Both the position numbers and the translations under genes were made by a program. Positions 45,587-56,889 of a stretch of 64,000 nt of DNA are shown here, in pieces. The first letter of the stretch is position 1; each line of letters starts with the position of its first letter. Under the pieces are notes generated by a model, which searched no databases, was not told where the DNA came from, and was given only the letters and a program-made list of their open reading frames with translations. The DNA comes from Scilla litardierei (lineage: Eukaryota > Streptophyta > Magnoliopsida > Asparagales > Asparagaceae). The DNA lies in assembly GCA_030789695.1 (NCBI GenBank), contig CM061130.1:10841860-10905859 (forward strand), in the 5' to 3' direction.

Positions 45587-48527
45587 ACAAACTGTACTGT
45601 AGTAGTGCAAGTGTGAAGCAGGCTAAGCAAGTGAAGAATACTACCGCTGTAGCTATAAGTGCAACAAGTAAGGTACTGGTGACTGCACAGGTGTGGTAAG
45701 TAATGTGCATGTAATGCATAAGGTAAAAGGTGGCCGTGCAAGTACAACGAGTAACGTGTAAGAGCAAACATGGTGATAGCAATGGTGAGACTAGCAGGCA
45801 TGAACTGTAACGATAATAAGCATGCAAAGTATGGAATAAGACGTACAATTAATGGTTATCTTAGAGTTGGCAGAAATTAACTATACTATGTGATGTGACT
45901 CACGTAGGAAAGTATGATATGCAACCATGGGTCACCTCCATGCCACGGGGAGAAAATCCCAGGCGTCAACCACAACATACTTTGAAAAACGAGACGAGAC
46001 GAGACGAGAGAGTGTGACTCCGGTCATAGCTCCCACACTTTCTCTACAATGAGTTACCCCAAATCCCAGTGTCGTGTGTATCGATTACATGTTTCTCTCT
46101 ACGAGATATTCCTTTAGACATTTCATGAGATATTCCATGAGACATTCCACAAGTTGTTCAACGAGATATTCCATAAGATATTCCACCAGATGTACCATAT
46201 GATGTTATTAGTTCCTTGTTTATGATGATGGTTAAACTAGAACCACTGGTCGACTTTCTTAAAGTAAAGCAAAGTGGATGCTAATAAATTTGAGGATAAA
46301 GACAAGTCCAACAAACATGGAACACAAAAATTGTTGGTTTAAAAGTCTGAACGAGTACACTATCTAATTTTCTAAATCTAGAATTTATCGTGACTTACTA
46401 ATTTCGAGGTGGTGGTAGTGAGCCAGAACTGGATTTAGAGCTTCCAAGGAAGTTTTTACACGAGAATTAGTACCTGCAAACACAAGGAACAATCGGTTAA
46501 AGAACACATAATTTTCTATCTATTTAACTTGGTCGTTTTGATTTTTAAACTGATTGAAACTGTATCGAAAAGCATTCTAAATTTTGATATAGGCTAGATA
46601 TGATGAAAATAATTTTACCTAAGAAGAAAATATTTTTCTGAAGCTTCAGTTAATTTTTATAATTTTTAAAAGCTCAAAATCAATTTAAAAACTAATTTTA
46701 ATTAGGTAACGTGTTTATTCAACAATTTCCTCCGGGTGTAATACTAATTGGAAAGTTGCAAGTGAGCTGCCAAAATGACCGTCTCAAAGAGGGCTACAAC
46801 ATATATTTTTCTCACGTATCAGTTTACGTGAAAATAACAAGTTACGGATTTTTGATTGAAAACAACATATTTAAAATTTATGCTTAAAAATTTATCGTGG
46901 ACAATCTACACGTATGATTGAGATGAAACTAGCGCCATTAGATCCAGAATGTCATTTCTGATTTTCTGGAGCTGGCTTTGTATTTTTATGATCTGTAAAC
47001 GAATTTAAAACCAATAAAATCTATTTTGTACTTATCGAAAAACGGTTATACTCGTATTTATACTAAAATACGTTTTTAAATACGTTTATAATTTAAACTC
47101 ACCCTCGTCGTTCGTTGCGTACGTGCATGGGGTGCGGCGAGGGCTTGCATGGGCTCGTCGATGGCGGCGAGCAGGACGGCGAGGCGGTGGGCGGCGCACT
47201 GAAGCAGCTACGGTGAAGGCGGTTCGCAGCTGCGGGGCGGCGGTCCTGCAGCGACGGCGGCGTGCGTTTGCGAGGGGCTGTTTGGGGGTGCTCCAGGAGG
47301 CGACACTGCGGGCGACGTCGAGGGGCGCTGTGAGGGGTGGCGAGGATTCGGAGGCGGGGTGAGCAGGCGAAGCAGCTCCGGGGCGGCGCTTTGGGGGTGC
47401 GGCAGCGAGGGTTGACGCGGCAATGGGAAGAGGAGGTTGCTGCTTTGGGGGTGGCGGTGGATTCGGCGATGGGTGCAGCGGCAGTTGGAAGGGCAGAGGG
47501 CGGTGTCTGCCAGCGGAGCTCGGAGGAGGCCCGGCGAGGAGGGGAAGCGGTGGTGGGCACGGGAGGGGCGGATGTCGTGGGTTCGGAGACGGAGGTGGGG
47601 GTTGTGTGCATGGTTGGAGGGTTTCAGGGACAGCGGCGTGCGACGAAGCGGTGGCCTACGGCTTCGAGGACGGTGGAGCGGCGGTTTGAAGATGAACGGA
47701 GGGGAGAGAGAGGTATGAGAGAGGAAGAGCAGGAAGAGGAAAAGTGTTTTCGAAGATGATGGGTTTGTGTTGAAGGATAGGGGATGAGGGTGAGAGCCTG
47801 GGGAGGGGAAGGATTTTATAGGTTAGAAATAGAAAATAATAATAATAATAACAAGTAATTAAGAATGGTGGTTGGGGATGGAGGAAATGAGGAAAATGTA
47901 AACACGTTTACCTCGTGTTAGCCTACAGTTGCTAGGTTCGGGTAATTTAAATGGTAATTAGTGATAGGTAGAAAGTAAAATATAATAATAATAGATTTGA
48001 AATTACGGTTTTGCTCCTAATATTAAACGTGTCCAAAAAATTATGAAAACATAGCCACGGGATCGTATCGTTGCAAGGATCGCGAATACGAGGTCCATTT
48101 TGGGGGTTTGAGCTAAAGGGATACGAGTTTTAGGTCAAAACGTTTAGAAAGCGGGTTTGCAGGTTCTAGGTCGATTTGATTTCAGAAAATTACGAAATTT
48201 ATATGAGGAGCCCTAAATGGTCATAGGATGATACTGTAGAAGTGTGAAAACATTTTGATGATGTTTGTATATAAAATTAATTAATTCATCTAAAACAGTA
48301 ACAATTGAAAAATAAATTATTATAAAATTGTTTAGAGTTATTTGATGAAACCCAAACTTACTGAAACACACCATAACTAGTTTGATGCTTCAAAATATTT
48401 TTTTAATAAGGAATTTTGAAATCATTTTTGATATAAAACTCCTGATCAACCACTATAAATTACTTTTTAAAAAAAGAAAATACGTTAAATACGTAAATAG
48501 ATGTATTGAAAAATACGGGTCGTTACA
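45587..48527 (-). mobile_element. Inner solo LTR, third segment
   Basis: Continues 16292 and ends CGGGTCGTTACA at 48527, followed by TSD tattt (48528-48532). With the earlier pieces it totals about 3443 bp. Minus-strand features: AT-rich U3, TATA cctataaaatcc near 47812-47824, then a GC-rich stretch (47100-47800). The minus-strand open frame 47099-47611 is Pro/Ser/Thr-rich leader without motifs and is not called as a gene. Confidence 0.85.
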
Positions 48528-48532
48528 TATTT

Positions 48533-50085
48533 GTATAAAAATCAACGTATTAAAATTTTACCCCTTCGTTTTCTTTTACGTGCACATGGGGGGTTGCCCT
48601 TCGACGTCGACGGTGAGGCGGATGCAGTCAGGGGGACGGCGGCGTACGACGGCAGTTGAGAGCGGAGGGCATGACGACGACGGGGGAGGCGGAGCAAGCG
48701 GCGGTGGAGAGGCATGGGGTGCTGGGTGAGCAAGGAAAGCGACGGTGTTCAGGGCGTTTTGAAGCAGCGGAGGTTGGTGTCGTAGGCGGAGGAGGGAGGC
48801 GACGATGAGTGAGGTGGTGGCGGCGTGGAGACGAGGCGACGGCGGTGGCCTACGGCGGTGAAACTGTCACCGTGGCGAGTTGGGCTCGCGGGGAGCTCAA
48901 GGGAGGGTAGGGGTTTACGTAGGTGGTCAGAGAGGGGCTCGGGGGTTAGTTGCTGGTCACCGACGTCAGAATACATCGGAGACGGTCGACGAGGATGGTT
49001 GCGAAGGGGCGGAGCTCGGAGAGCGGCGACGGGGCTTCGCCTAGGATGGTGGAGGAGCAGAGGAGAGAAGGCGGGGGTTGTGGGCGGGGCTCGTCGGTGA
49101 TGGGCGGCGGGCGAAGCGTCGGAAGGACGGTGCTGACGGCGAGATCGTCGGAGGGGCGAGGGTCGCAGGCGAGGAGAGAGGGAGCGGGGGCTAGGAGAGA
49201 GAGAGAGCTGAGAGAGGGAGAGGGAGTTTGAATGGGGGGCTGAACGGGGGCCACGGGTGAGAGCTGGGGGGGGAGGGGGGAGAGAGAGGGGGGGGATACG
49301 GCCTGGGGGGAGAGAGGGTTTGGGGGTGGGGGTTTTATAGTAATTAAATTAGTAATTAATTAGTATTCTTTAGTCAAATGTAATTAGTACATTAGTTAGG
49401 TAAATAATGATATTAGGTTTAACTTTAGACTAAGTTTAGAAACAAATTTGAAACATGGAAACATGTTAAGCATTTTGGGTTAAAGTAATTAGTAATTGGA
49501 TTAAGGTAAAAAGATAATTAGCGACGGTAAATTGTAATTAACGAATGTAATTATTAAAAATGAAATTATGATTTTACCCCTGGTAGTAAACGTGTCCGAA
49601 AAATTACGAAAACATAGCCACGGGTTCGTATCATCGCGAGTATCATGAATACGAGATCCATTTTGTAGTTGGAGCTACGAAGATACGAGGTTTAGGCCAA
49701 AACATTTATGATGCGGGGTTGCAAGTTCTAGGTCGATTTGACTACAGAAAATTACGAAATTAATATGGAGAGCTCTAAATGATCATAGAATGATACTGTA
49801 GAAGTTTGAAAACGTTTTGATGATGTTTGTATAGAAAATTAATCCATTAAGACAAAACAGTAATAATTGAAAATGATTTTTTATCAAAATTGTTTAGAGG
49901 TATTTGATGAAACCCGAACTTACTGAAATACATTATAACTAGTTTAATGCTTCAAAATATTTTTATAAGAAATTTTTGAAGTCATTTTGATATAAAACTC
50001 CTGACTAATCATTATAAAATATTTAAAAAATGTGAAAATAGATTAAATACGTAATTAGATGTGTTGATGAAAATGGGTTGTTACA
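48533..50085 (-). mobile_element. Outer solo LTR, right segment
   Basis: Resumes where 3209 stopped and parallels the inner copy up to GGGTTGTTACA at 50085, followed by TSD ctctt (50086-50090). Minus-strand TATA ctataaaacc at 49331-49340. The GC-rich part (48590-49330) has long open frames on both strands, an effect of composition. Confidence 0.85.
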
Positions 50086-50090
50086 CTCTT

Positions 50091-50164
50091 GTTTAGGAGA
50101 TCTTCAGCTTTTCAATCTTCTTCAAGAGCATGTCCTGAAGCTCAAGAATGTAGTGGGGAACTTT
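50091..50164 (-). mobile_element. Sirevirus-like remnant, right part
   Basis: Continuation of 1-1315 beyond the outer solo LTR. The minus strand encodes a Leu/Lys/Glu-rich coiled-coil-like stretch with an in-frame TAA. It is bounded on the right by another element's LTR, with candidate TSD acttt (50160-50164). Confidence 0.5.
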
Positions 50165-51848
50165 TGTTAGATCTGGATTGAAGCCGAGAGTGGGGTGAAT
50201 AGGCTAATAAAAATATGCGTGCAACCCAGGAACAATCACACGCAGTTATAAGCACAAGCAGAATAAATAGTATGCAAGCACAGAGTATGCGAAGATATAC
50301 ACTGGTTTGGTCGCTCCCACGACCTGCTCCAGCCCCAAAAGCAAATACTAGATTAATATATTATTTGGTACAACTACAATGAGTCAAGAGCCCCAACTCA
50401 ACTCTCACCTAGTCTATATGCACTCCAGCATTCTTAACACTATTAACCTAGTCAGATGCGCTCACTATTGACGAGCCCCAACTCGTCAAGTCTCCAAAAA
50501 GTCACAAAGATGGTAAAATAATTTCCCCTACAAAGATCGCTACTACTACACAAAAAATAATAATAAAAGAGTTTAGAGAATCTCAGTGAGTAGGTGTAGT
50601 CGTCTCTGTCAATCAATACGGGTCAGATCTGAATCTGACAAGTAGTCGTCATGTCTTGTCTCATAACTCAAGTTGTGGCTCCTCTCTCCTTAGATGATGA
50701 AGCTCTGCAAGTGGATGAAGTCTCGGCCCTATGGCTTGAAGGCATTGGGATGCATGGGTCGGTACAAAAGATTGCTTGTTCTCCACTTGGTCGGCGATGC
50801 TGATGGTGCTCTGGTCGGCAATAGAATAGAACATGGAGGACTCGGTCTGCAGAATGTTGGCTTGGCTGAAGGCTCGGTGGTTGTTGGTGCGGTCTATAGC
50901 AAAAGAAGACTGGGTCGGTAGACAGCTGCGTGCGAGAGTCAGCTGGGTCGACAAGGGCATAAGGCACAGATCTGCTGAGGGCTTGTTGCGTGTGTAGATT
51001 TGTTGATGGTGCGGTTGAAGAGTCGGTCAGTAAAGGGATAGATAGAGTTAAGAGCTCAGTCGGCTTGGCTGTAGGGAGCGGGTCGGCACAGCAAGATGGT
51101 GCCTTTAGCAGCCGGTCGACAAGGCTCTTCCTTGAGTGAGATCCATAGGTCGGCAACACCAAGTTCTGGTCTTTGTTTGGCTTGCATCAATATGGAAGTC
51201 TGAAGCTTGAACTTGGAACTTGCGGCATGGATCTCTTTAGTGTTGATGGCTTGATGAAGAGATGTAGCAATGATTGATATCCTTTGGGAAGTTGATGTCT
51301 TCCGGCAACTAGGAAAATCAAGCATTGATGATGAAGTAGTTTTGAGAATTGGGCTTGAAGATTTCGGCTTTAGCTAGGGGTTTTCTATTGGACTTTTTGG
51401 CCGACTAGTATTCTTTTTGGTATGCCAGAATCAAACCCCATTTGAAGATGAAAGATTATATGGGGTTTGCTTGGGTATATGGTCGGCCAAGAGGAGATCC
51501 CTAGCTATGGTAGAATTTGGCTAGGATGAGTCCCCTTAGAGATAGGAATAAGAGATTTGATGCAATCTCTAATTGGTGTTTGAGTTTGAATTTTGTTTTG
51601 TCTCATCCCTCTAGATCCCTCTATTTGATTTGAATCAATCCTCTTTGATTTGGAATGAGATCTCATCTCTCCTCCGTTTGACCAAGTCCACTTTGTAGAA
51701 TGAATAGGAATTTCTCCATCTCTTTGACTTGGTCATCGTTTGGATATTTACGTCCTCGCCACTCCTGCAAACACTTAACACACACATCAAATAGTTCACA
51801 CACGTTTGTTATCATTAAACAAGAAGTCCTAGATCGTTGCATCCAACA
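50165..51848 (-). repeat. 3' LTR of a second minus-strand Sirevirus-like element
   Basis: On the minus strand, TGTTGGATGCAACG to AGATCTAACA (1684 bp), preceded by a GGGGGAGAT purine tract in TCATCATCAA context. Many single GTCGG/CCGAC words occur in one orientation between 50750 and 51150, unlike the paired form in the other Sireviruses. Its 5' part is cut at about 52099. No gene is seen. Confidence 0.7.
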
Positions 51849-52099
51849 ATCTCCCCCTTGATGATGACAAACCAATACAAGATTTGAGTAATTACGATTC
51901 AAATAATACCATCGTTATATGTGCGTATGAAGTGTCATGGAGGATGTATGCAAACAAGTGTGACAATAATGTGCAACATACAAGCATGCAACAAATATAA
52001 CATGATGTGTGTTTTAGCATGCTCCCCCTATTTTCATGCTCCCCCTAGAACCAATATTTCATGTATTCATTAAGATGTTGATACATTTAGGGCTTTTTG
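51849..52099 (-). other. Sirevirus-like internal 3' remnant with purine tracts
   Basis: Plus-strand ctccccct at 51850-51857 and twice at about 52022-52047 correspond to minus-strand GGGGGAG tracts before the LTR. No coding sequence is seen. Confidence 0.55.
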
Positions 52100-52494
52100 T
52101 GGGGATCAAAGGTGGGATTTTTATGGCTTTGGACTTCCTAATCTAGGTTTTAGAGACGAAGAACTGATCTGAGACTAAGATTAAATCCTAGAATAATAGA
52201 TCTAAAATCATGAACAAGCTAATTAACAAGATAATTAATATAGGGTTCTTAGGGAAAATAAAATACCTTTCAATTCTTCGATGATGTCTACCGCTAGGGC
52301 CGGCCGGCCCCTTATTAGGGGAGGGATTAGTAAATGTCCAATTACGAAATAACCCTCCCCTCCGGATGCGGAATTACAAGTTTGGGACCGGGTCCGTGGT
52401 GGACCCAAGTCCCCTCCTCCGTTGATAGACCCAGACCGGACCTCCCTCTTGAGCCGTGCGGCCCGCCTCCCCTTGTAGCCACCGCGCCATATCA
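52100..52494 (-). repeat. Short 3' LTR of a Reina-like chromovirus
   Basis: On the minus strand, TGATATGGCGCGG to GATCCCCA (about 395 bp), directly after a CTTTTGGGGGGAG purine tract (52497-52510). A short LTR fits Reina-type chromoviruses. The second LTR is not in the window, so the left boundary is provisional. Confidence 0.55.
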
Positions 52495-53568
52495 TTACTC
52501 CCCCCAAAAGTGCCACCTTGTCCTCAAGGTGGAATTTCGGAAATTGGTCGCGTATCACTACGGCTGACTCCCACATGGCATCGTAGTCTGGTAGGCCCCT
52601 CCATCGAATAAGCACCTCCGGCGTCCCGTCTGTAGCATGTCGGACCCCTGTCAGCTCCTGAGGCTCAAGAAGCACCTCCATGTCATCGGTCAAGGTAGGT
52701 GGCAAGGTCGGTGATAACGTGTGATTCCCAATGGCCCTCCTCATCTGTGAGACATGAAACACTGGGTGGATGGTGGAAGTAGCTGGTAACTGCAGACGAT
52801 AGGCCACCTTCCCGATCTGAGCTGTCACCTCGAAAGGTCCATAATAGCGGGCTGCTAGCTTCTCATTGCTTCGACAGGCCAAGGTCTTCTGTCTGTAAGG
52901 TCGGAGCTTCAAGTAAACCCGATCCCCCACAGCAAATTGCATATCACTGCGATGCTCGTCTGCCTTACTCTTCATAATTTACTGGGCTCTCAACAGATGT
53001 TTCTTCAACTCCTCCAGATATTTTTCCCGCTCTCCCAGATGCTCCTCTACCTGGGACACGGGTGTGGCCCTTCTGTTGTAGTGTATCAATTGGGGCGGGT
53101 GTGTACTCTGTGCTGCCGAGTGGTACGAGATGTTGTACCAATATTCTGCCCATGCCAACCATCTGGCCCACTACTTCGATGCATCTGACGCAAAACACCT
53201 CAAGTAGGTCTCAACGCTCCTATTCACCACCTCTGTCTGTCCATCCGTCTGTGGGTGATAGGCCATGCTCCTTCGTAACTTGGTTCCTTGCACCTTGAAT
53301 AGCTCCTGCCAGAAACTGCTAATGAATACCTTATCACGGTCTGACACTATAGAGGCGGGAAAACCGTGCAAGCGAACCACCTCCCTCATAAAAGCTGCAG
53401 CCACTATCACTGTGGTGTACGGGTGCCGAAGAGGTATGAAATGGGCATATTTACTGAGCCAATCAACCACCATCAATATAGAATTGTAGCTCTCTGATCA
53501 CGGGAGCCCCTTGACACACACGCAATCTACACCTAGGATCCACCTCGCGGTGTCACGATCGCCAGGCG
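52235..53568 (-). pseudogene. pol: Reina-like chromovirus integrase-chromodomain end
   Basis: On the minus strand the integrase core runs from a degraded GLP-stop-SESYNSI with DWLSKYAHF, then SDRDKVFIS and [10 protein letters not shown] (catalytic Asp and Glu). The WLAWAEYWYN region follows, then GPFEVTAQIGKVAYRLQLP, a FHVSQMRRA segment and a chromodomain (PEVLIRWRGLPDYDAMWE ... LEDKVALLGG). Three in-frame stops follow the GLP, DASK and LLRAQ positions, all compatible with CGA, CAG and CAA turning into stops. The frame stays open through the purine tract into the LTR to 52235. The upstream part is cut at 53568 by a Tat-like LTR. Confidence 0.8.
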
Positions 53569-55172
53569 TGATATGGCTCCTAGGCTACGACTTCGGGCTC
53601 AATATGCAAGCGGACGGTGTTAAGTTATAGTATAAAAGATAGTCGAATCCCACAGGGACGGTGATAGTGTCTATGGTAATCTCAGTGTATTTCTAAATTT
53701 AGAAGTAATATAGCGGTTGAAGGGAAAGGTTTTGGTTGATTGTTGTTGTTGTATAATATAATAAAAGGAACTAGGGCTTTAGGGATCGCCGCTAGGATCG
53801 TTGGGGGTTGATGTTGGATAGGTTCCTCACGTCACATTAGGGCTAGGGAATTAATCCCCCAATTCGTACCACTCTCATGGGTTAGAATTGCGGGGTATTT
53901 CGGTGGCTCTTGTCAACGCAATGGCGGTAGCCATCAACGTAGCGATATAGTTCGTCGATGGATCCCCTCAAGGAGCGAGCCGGGCATGGTCATGTGCCTT
54001 GATTGGATCCACCTATTTCCCTATTCGAATCCCTAGATACCCCTTAAGCACATCAATTCCATAGACCGTGGGCATGATCTCAGTACGGGTTATCTACGGA
54101 TTCGCTAGGATCTACCGAAATACAACCCTAAATCTCCAATTCGATGTAGGGATCCAGATCTACATTTTCCCCTAAAATCCTAGGGTTCACCCATCAGCCC
54201 TAGAATGGATCTACTCACTCATGGTGATATGAACGAACAAAGATATCAATTTTGCGGAGGAAAACATTTTTTGCAATAACGAAATTAGGGCTAAAAATAT
54301 CTTACAGCGAGAACGAACAAAGAACAAATCCAGAGAAGAATAAAAGGCACAAATCTTCAATTATCGATCCAGAAATTCACTATCAGAATTAATCCAAAAA
54401 TTCGTACAAAAGAAATCCATTGTCGCTCTTCAAAAATTCCTAAAACAAAAGCTAGAATCAACTCTCCCAGTGCTCTCCGCAATCGCCAACTTCAGCTGCC
54501 CCAAATCGTGCGCATCACGTGTTTCAAAATCATCCCAAAAATGCCCTGTGAAGTGCTGACCGAGTATGCGACTCGGCCCGAGTCGGAGCTGCTCGGGCAG
54601 TGGTTCGGCCTGCATCATATGCTGCTCGACTTTAGAATGGACCTACCCGAGCCGAGTAGGGTCTACTCGGCCCAAGTAGGATTGACTCGGTCGGCTGCTC
54701 GGGGTGTGCTCGGGGGTCTACTCGGGGCGTGCAATCTGCGGCTGATCGACCTAGCAGATGAGCTGCTCGACCCGAGTCAGCCCGTATCCGCTGCATCTCT
54801 AACATAACACGGCTCTGCCCAAGCAGTAAGATGCTCGGGCCGAGCATTTTCTGGGAAAGCTCAGTATGCTGCAGCAGCTCTCTCTGTCTGCTCTCTTTCT
54901 CCTTCTTCTCCTCCTCCTCTCCTCCAATAGCTCTGAGAACACGGCGAACTCCTCCAGAGCCCTGCCAACAAGCCCATGAGCACGTTGGATGTGTCCATAC
55001 TCAGGCGGGGTCCAAATCGCTCCAAAATCCCTGAAAACTCAAAATATACTACGAAACTCGAAATATAGTCAGAAATACCAAAATCGCAGTAAAAAGTGGG
55101 ATTTGGACGCGGAGATGTTATGCAATGCGATGGAAATATGATATGAAAATGATGTAAAATATGGACACATCA
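53569..55172 (-). repeat. 3' LTR of a Tat-like gypsy element, minus strand
   Basis: On the minus strand it runs from TGATGTGTCC to GGAGCCATATCA (about 1604 bp), preceded by AAGCTTGGGGGATTT. It contains a CTCGGG/CCCGAG palindrome cluster at about 54545-54850. The left end is judged from the TG-CA rule and the start of the Reina integrase. The 5' LTR is outside the window. Confidence 0.6.
54545..54850 (-). promoter_or_regulatory. CTCGGG/CCCGAG palindrome cluster
   Basis: About a dozen half sites in both orientations within 300 bp, for example GCTCGGGCCGAGC near 54834. Comparable in density, not sequence, to the arrays in the other LTR families here. Confidence 0.55.
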
Positions 55173-56889
55173 AAATCCCCCAAGCTTACCTCTTACTCGT
55201 CCTCGAGGAAGACGAATAATCGGTACGTCGGGAGGAAAACAAAATGAAAATAGGCAAATAAAAACAAAAAGAAGTGTAAAACAAAAAGAGAAAAATAAGA
55301 GATAAGTGCTAAAGATGATTGGTCAGATCTCAGGCCTAAAAAGACTATCACGATGCTCTGAGTGCTGAACATGCATGCTATTGGAATTTTAAGCTTTATA
55401 TATCATATGTCATGCAATGCAGGCAAAGAATAGGGATCTACTGAAATAACACTATCAAATCCTATCAATCTCATGCAATCCCTAGAGTCTAGTATAAAAT
55501 AGTTGACAATGCCCTTTCAATCATAGATACACAAGGAGCACAAAAGATTCATGCAACATGCAATAGAGAATAGAAAGATCATGCCATTCAGATATTCAAA
55601 TTGATACGTGAAAAATCCCCAAAACTAAAGTAATTCGTAAAGTTTGGGTTTTATTAAATCTCCTTGACGTGCACCGTCTCCACTCTAATGTCAAGCTCAC
55701 TCATATGATCAGTTAGTTTATCCCCCTCAAGCTTATCTTGAGGCATCGCATCAATGAAAATGATATGGAATTTTAATTTTTCTTCCCAGAATGAGATATA
55801 GCTTCTTCATGAAATAGCACAAAACGGTATTTATTCATTTTTATTTTCTTCTTCATTTTTTCTTTTTCTTTTTTCCTTTCAGAAATGAATATATATACAC
55901 TCTTCTTTTTCTTTTCTTTTTTTTCATTTAGAAGCTATACTTTTTATTTTTATACATTGGAAGTGAGATGCGGTAAAATAGCTATAGGGGTTTAACCAAC
56001 TGATATGTAGAGAAAAATAGATATGTGGAGAAGGAAGATAATGGTACACTCGGTTCACTCATAAGAGGGTGCACATCAGTTTGATAAAATAAAACTCTAA
56101 CTAAACTCATATATAGCATGTGTATTTCACTTCTCTAAATGAATACTGAAAATAGCATTCGGTAATAATCACAATGTCAACAGGCATGCAAACAGAAGTG
56201 AATAAGATAATAAAAAAAGGTACTCTAAATGTTCTAGTGATGCGTGAACCTGGGTGTATTTCCCAACATAAACCATACTATATACTAATTCATGCAATTG
56301 ATTTCAATTCATATCAGGTATTAAATCAGACAGATCATCAAAAGAAATATATGCATATAGACAATAAAGTTGAAATTAATCCTAATAGCATGCCAGAGAG
56401 ATAAGCATCGCTAAAAACTAATAAAGCCTAGAGAGATATCATCATTTAGACCATCCTTAACAGAAATAAAAAGAAACAGAGAAAAAGGGGAAATAGATAA
56501 AAAAAGAAGATGCATGCATGGAGAAAAACAGAAGATATGATGCAAAATGAGAAAAATAAAATGGGGCGGTAAAGTGGCGAAAAAGTGAAATAAAAACTGA
56601 AAATAAGAGAGAAAAATGTAAAAAATAAAATAAAAATAAAAATAAAGCGGTAGCGCTCATCCCCCAAGCTAAACCTAGTAATGTCCTCACTGCTAAGAAA
56701 TCGCTCGTGAGAGGGAGATGATGCTGAGGGGAGGGGTGGGTGGGGTAATAAAAATAAAAACTATGCAAATAAGAGAAAAAGAGAAATAAAAATAAAAATG
56801 TGATATGATGCAATGCAAATGCATGGGTGTGTATCCTCCCCCAAGCTGTGTGAAAGCAGGGCTCGAAGAGACAGATGGGCACAAATAAA
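55173..56889 (-). other. Tat-like 3' noncoding region with repeated PPT-like tracts
   Basis: No open frame of note; A/T-rich runs (for example 55850-55930). The true PPT is 55173-55188 (complement of AAGCTTGGGGGA). Close copies occur at 55721-55734, 56659-56670 and 56836-56847. The last bases (ataaa, 56885-56889) are the candidate TSD of Sirevirus copy 2. Confidence 0.6.

Noticed and set aside
47099..47611. A 170-codon minus-strand open frame, Pro/Ser/Thr-rich
   Set aside because: It lies in the GC-rich leader of a solo LTR, has no motif, and equivalent frames occur on both strands. The composition explains it.
48590..49254. Open frames of 75-115 codons on both strands
   Set aside because: Same GC-rich LTR leader as 47100-47800; no domain and no conservation of frame.
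1316..50090. A 48-kb composite or giant transposon with TGTAAC inverted ends
   Set aside because: The ends belong to a 3.44-kb solo LTR; all inner sequence is accounted for by later nested insertions with their own TSDs.
50165..52099. Possible host gene between elements
   Set aside because: Reads as a Sirevirus-like 3' LTR and purine-tract region on the minus strand; no coding evidence.
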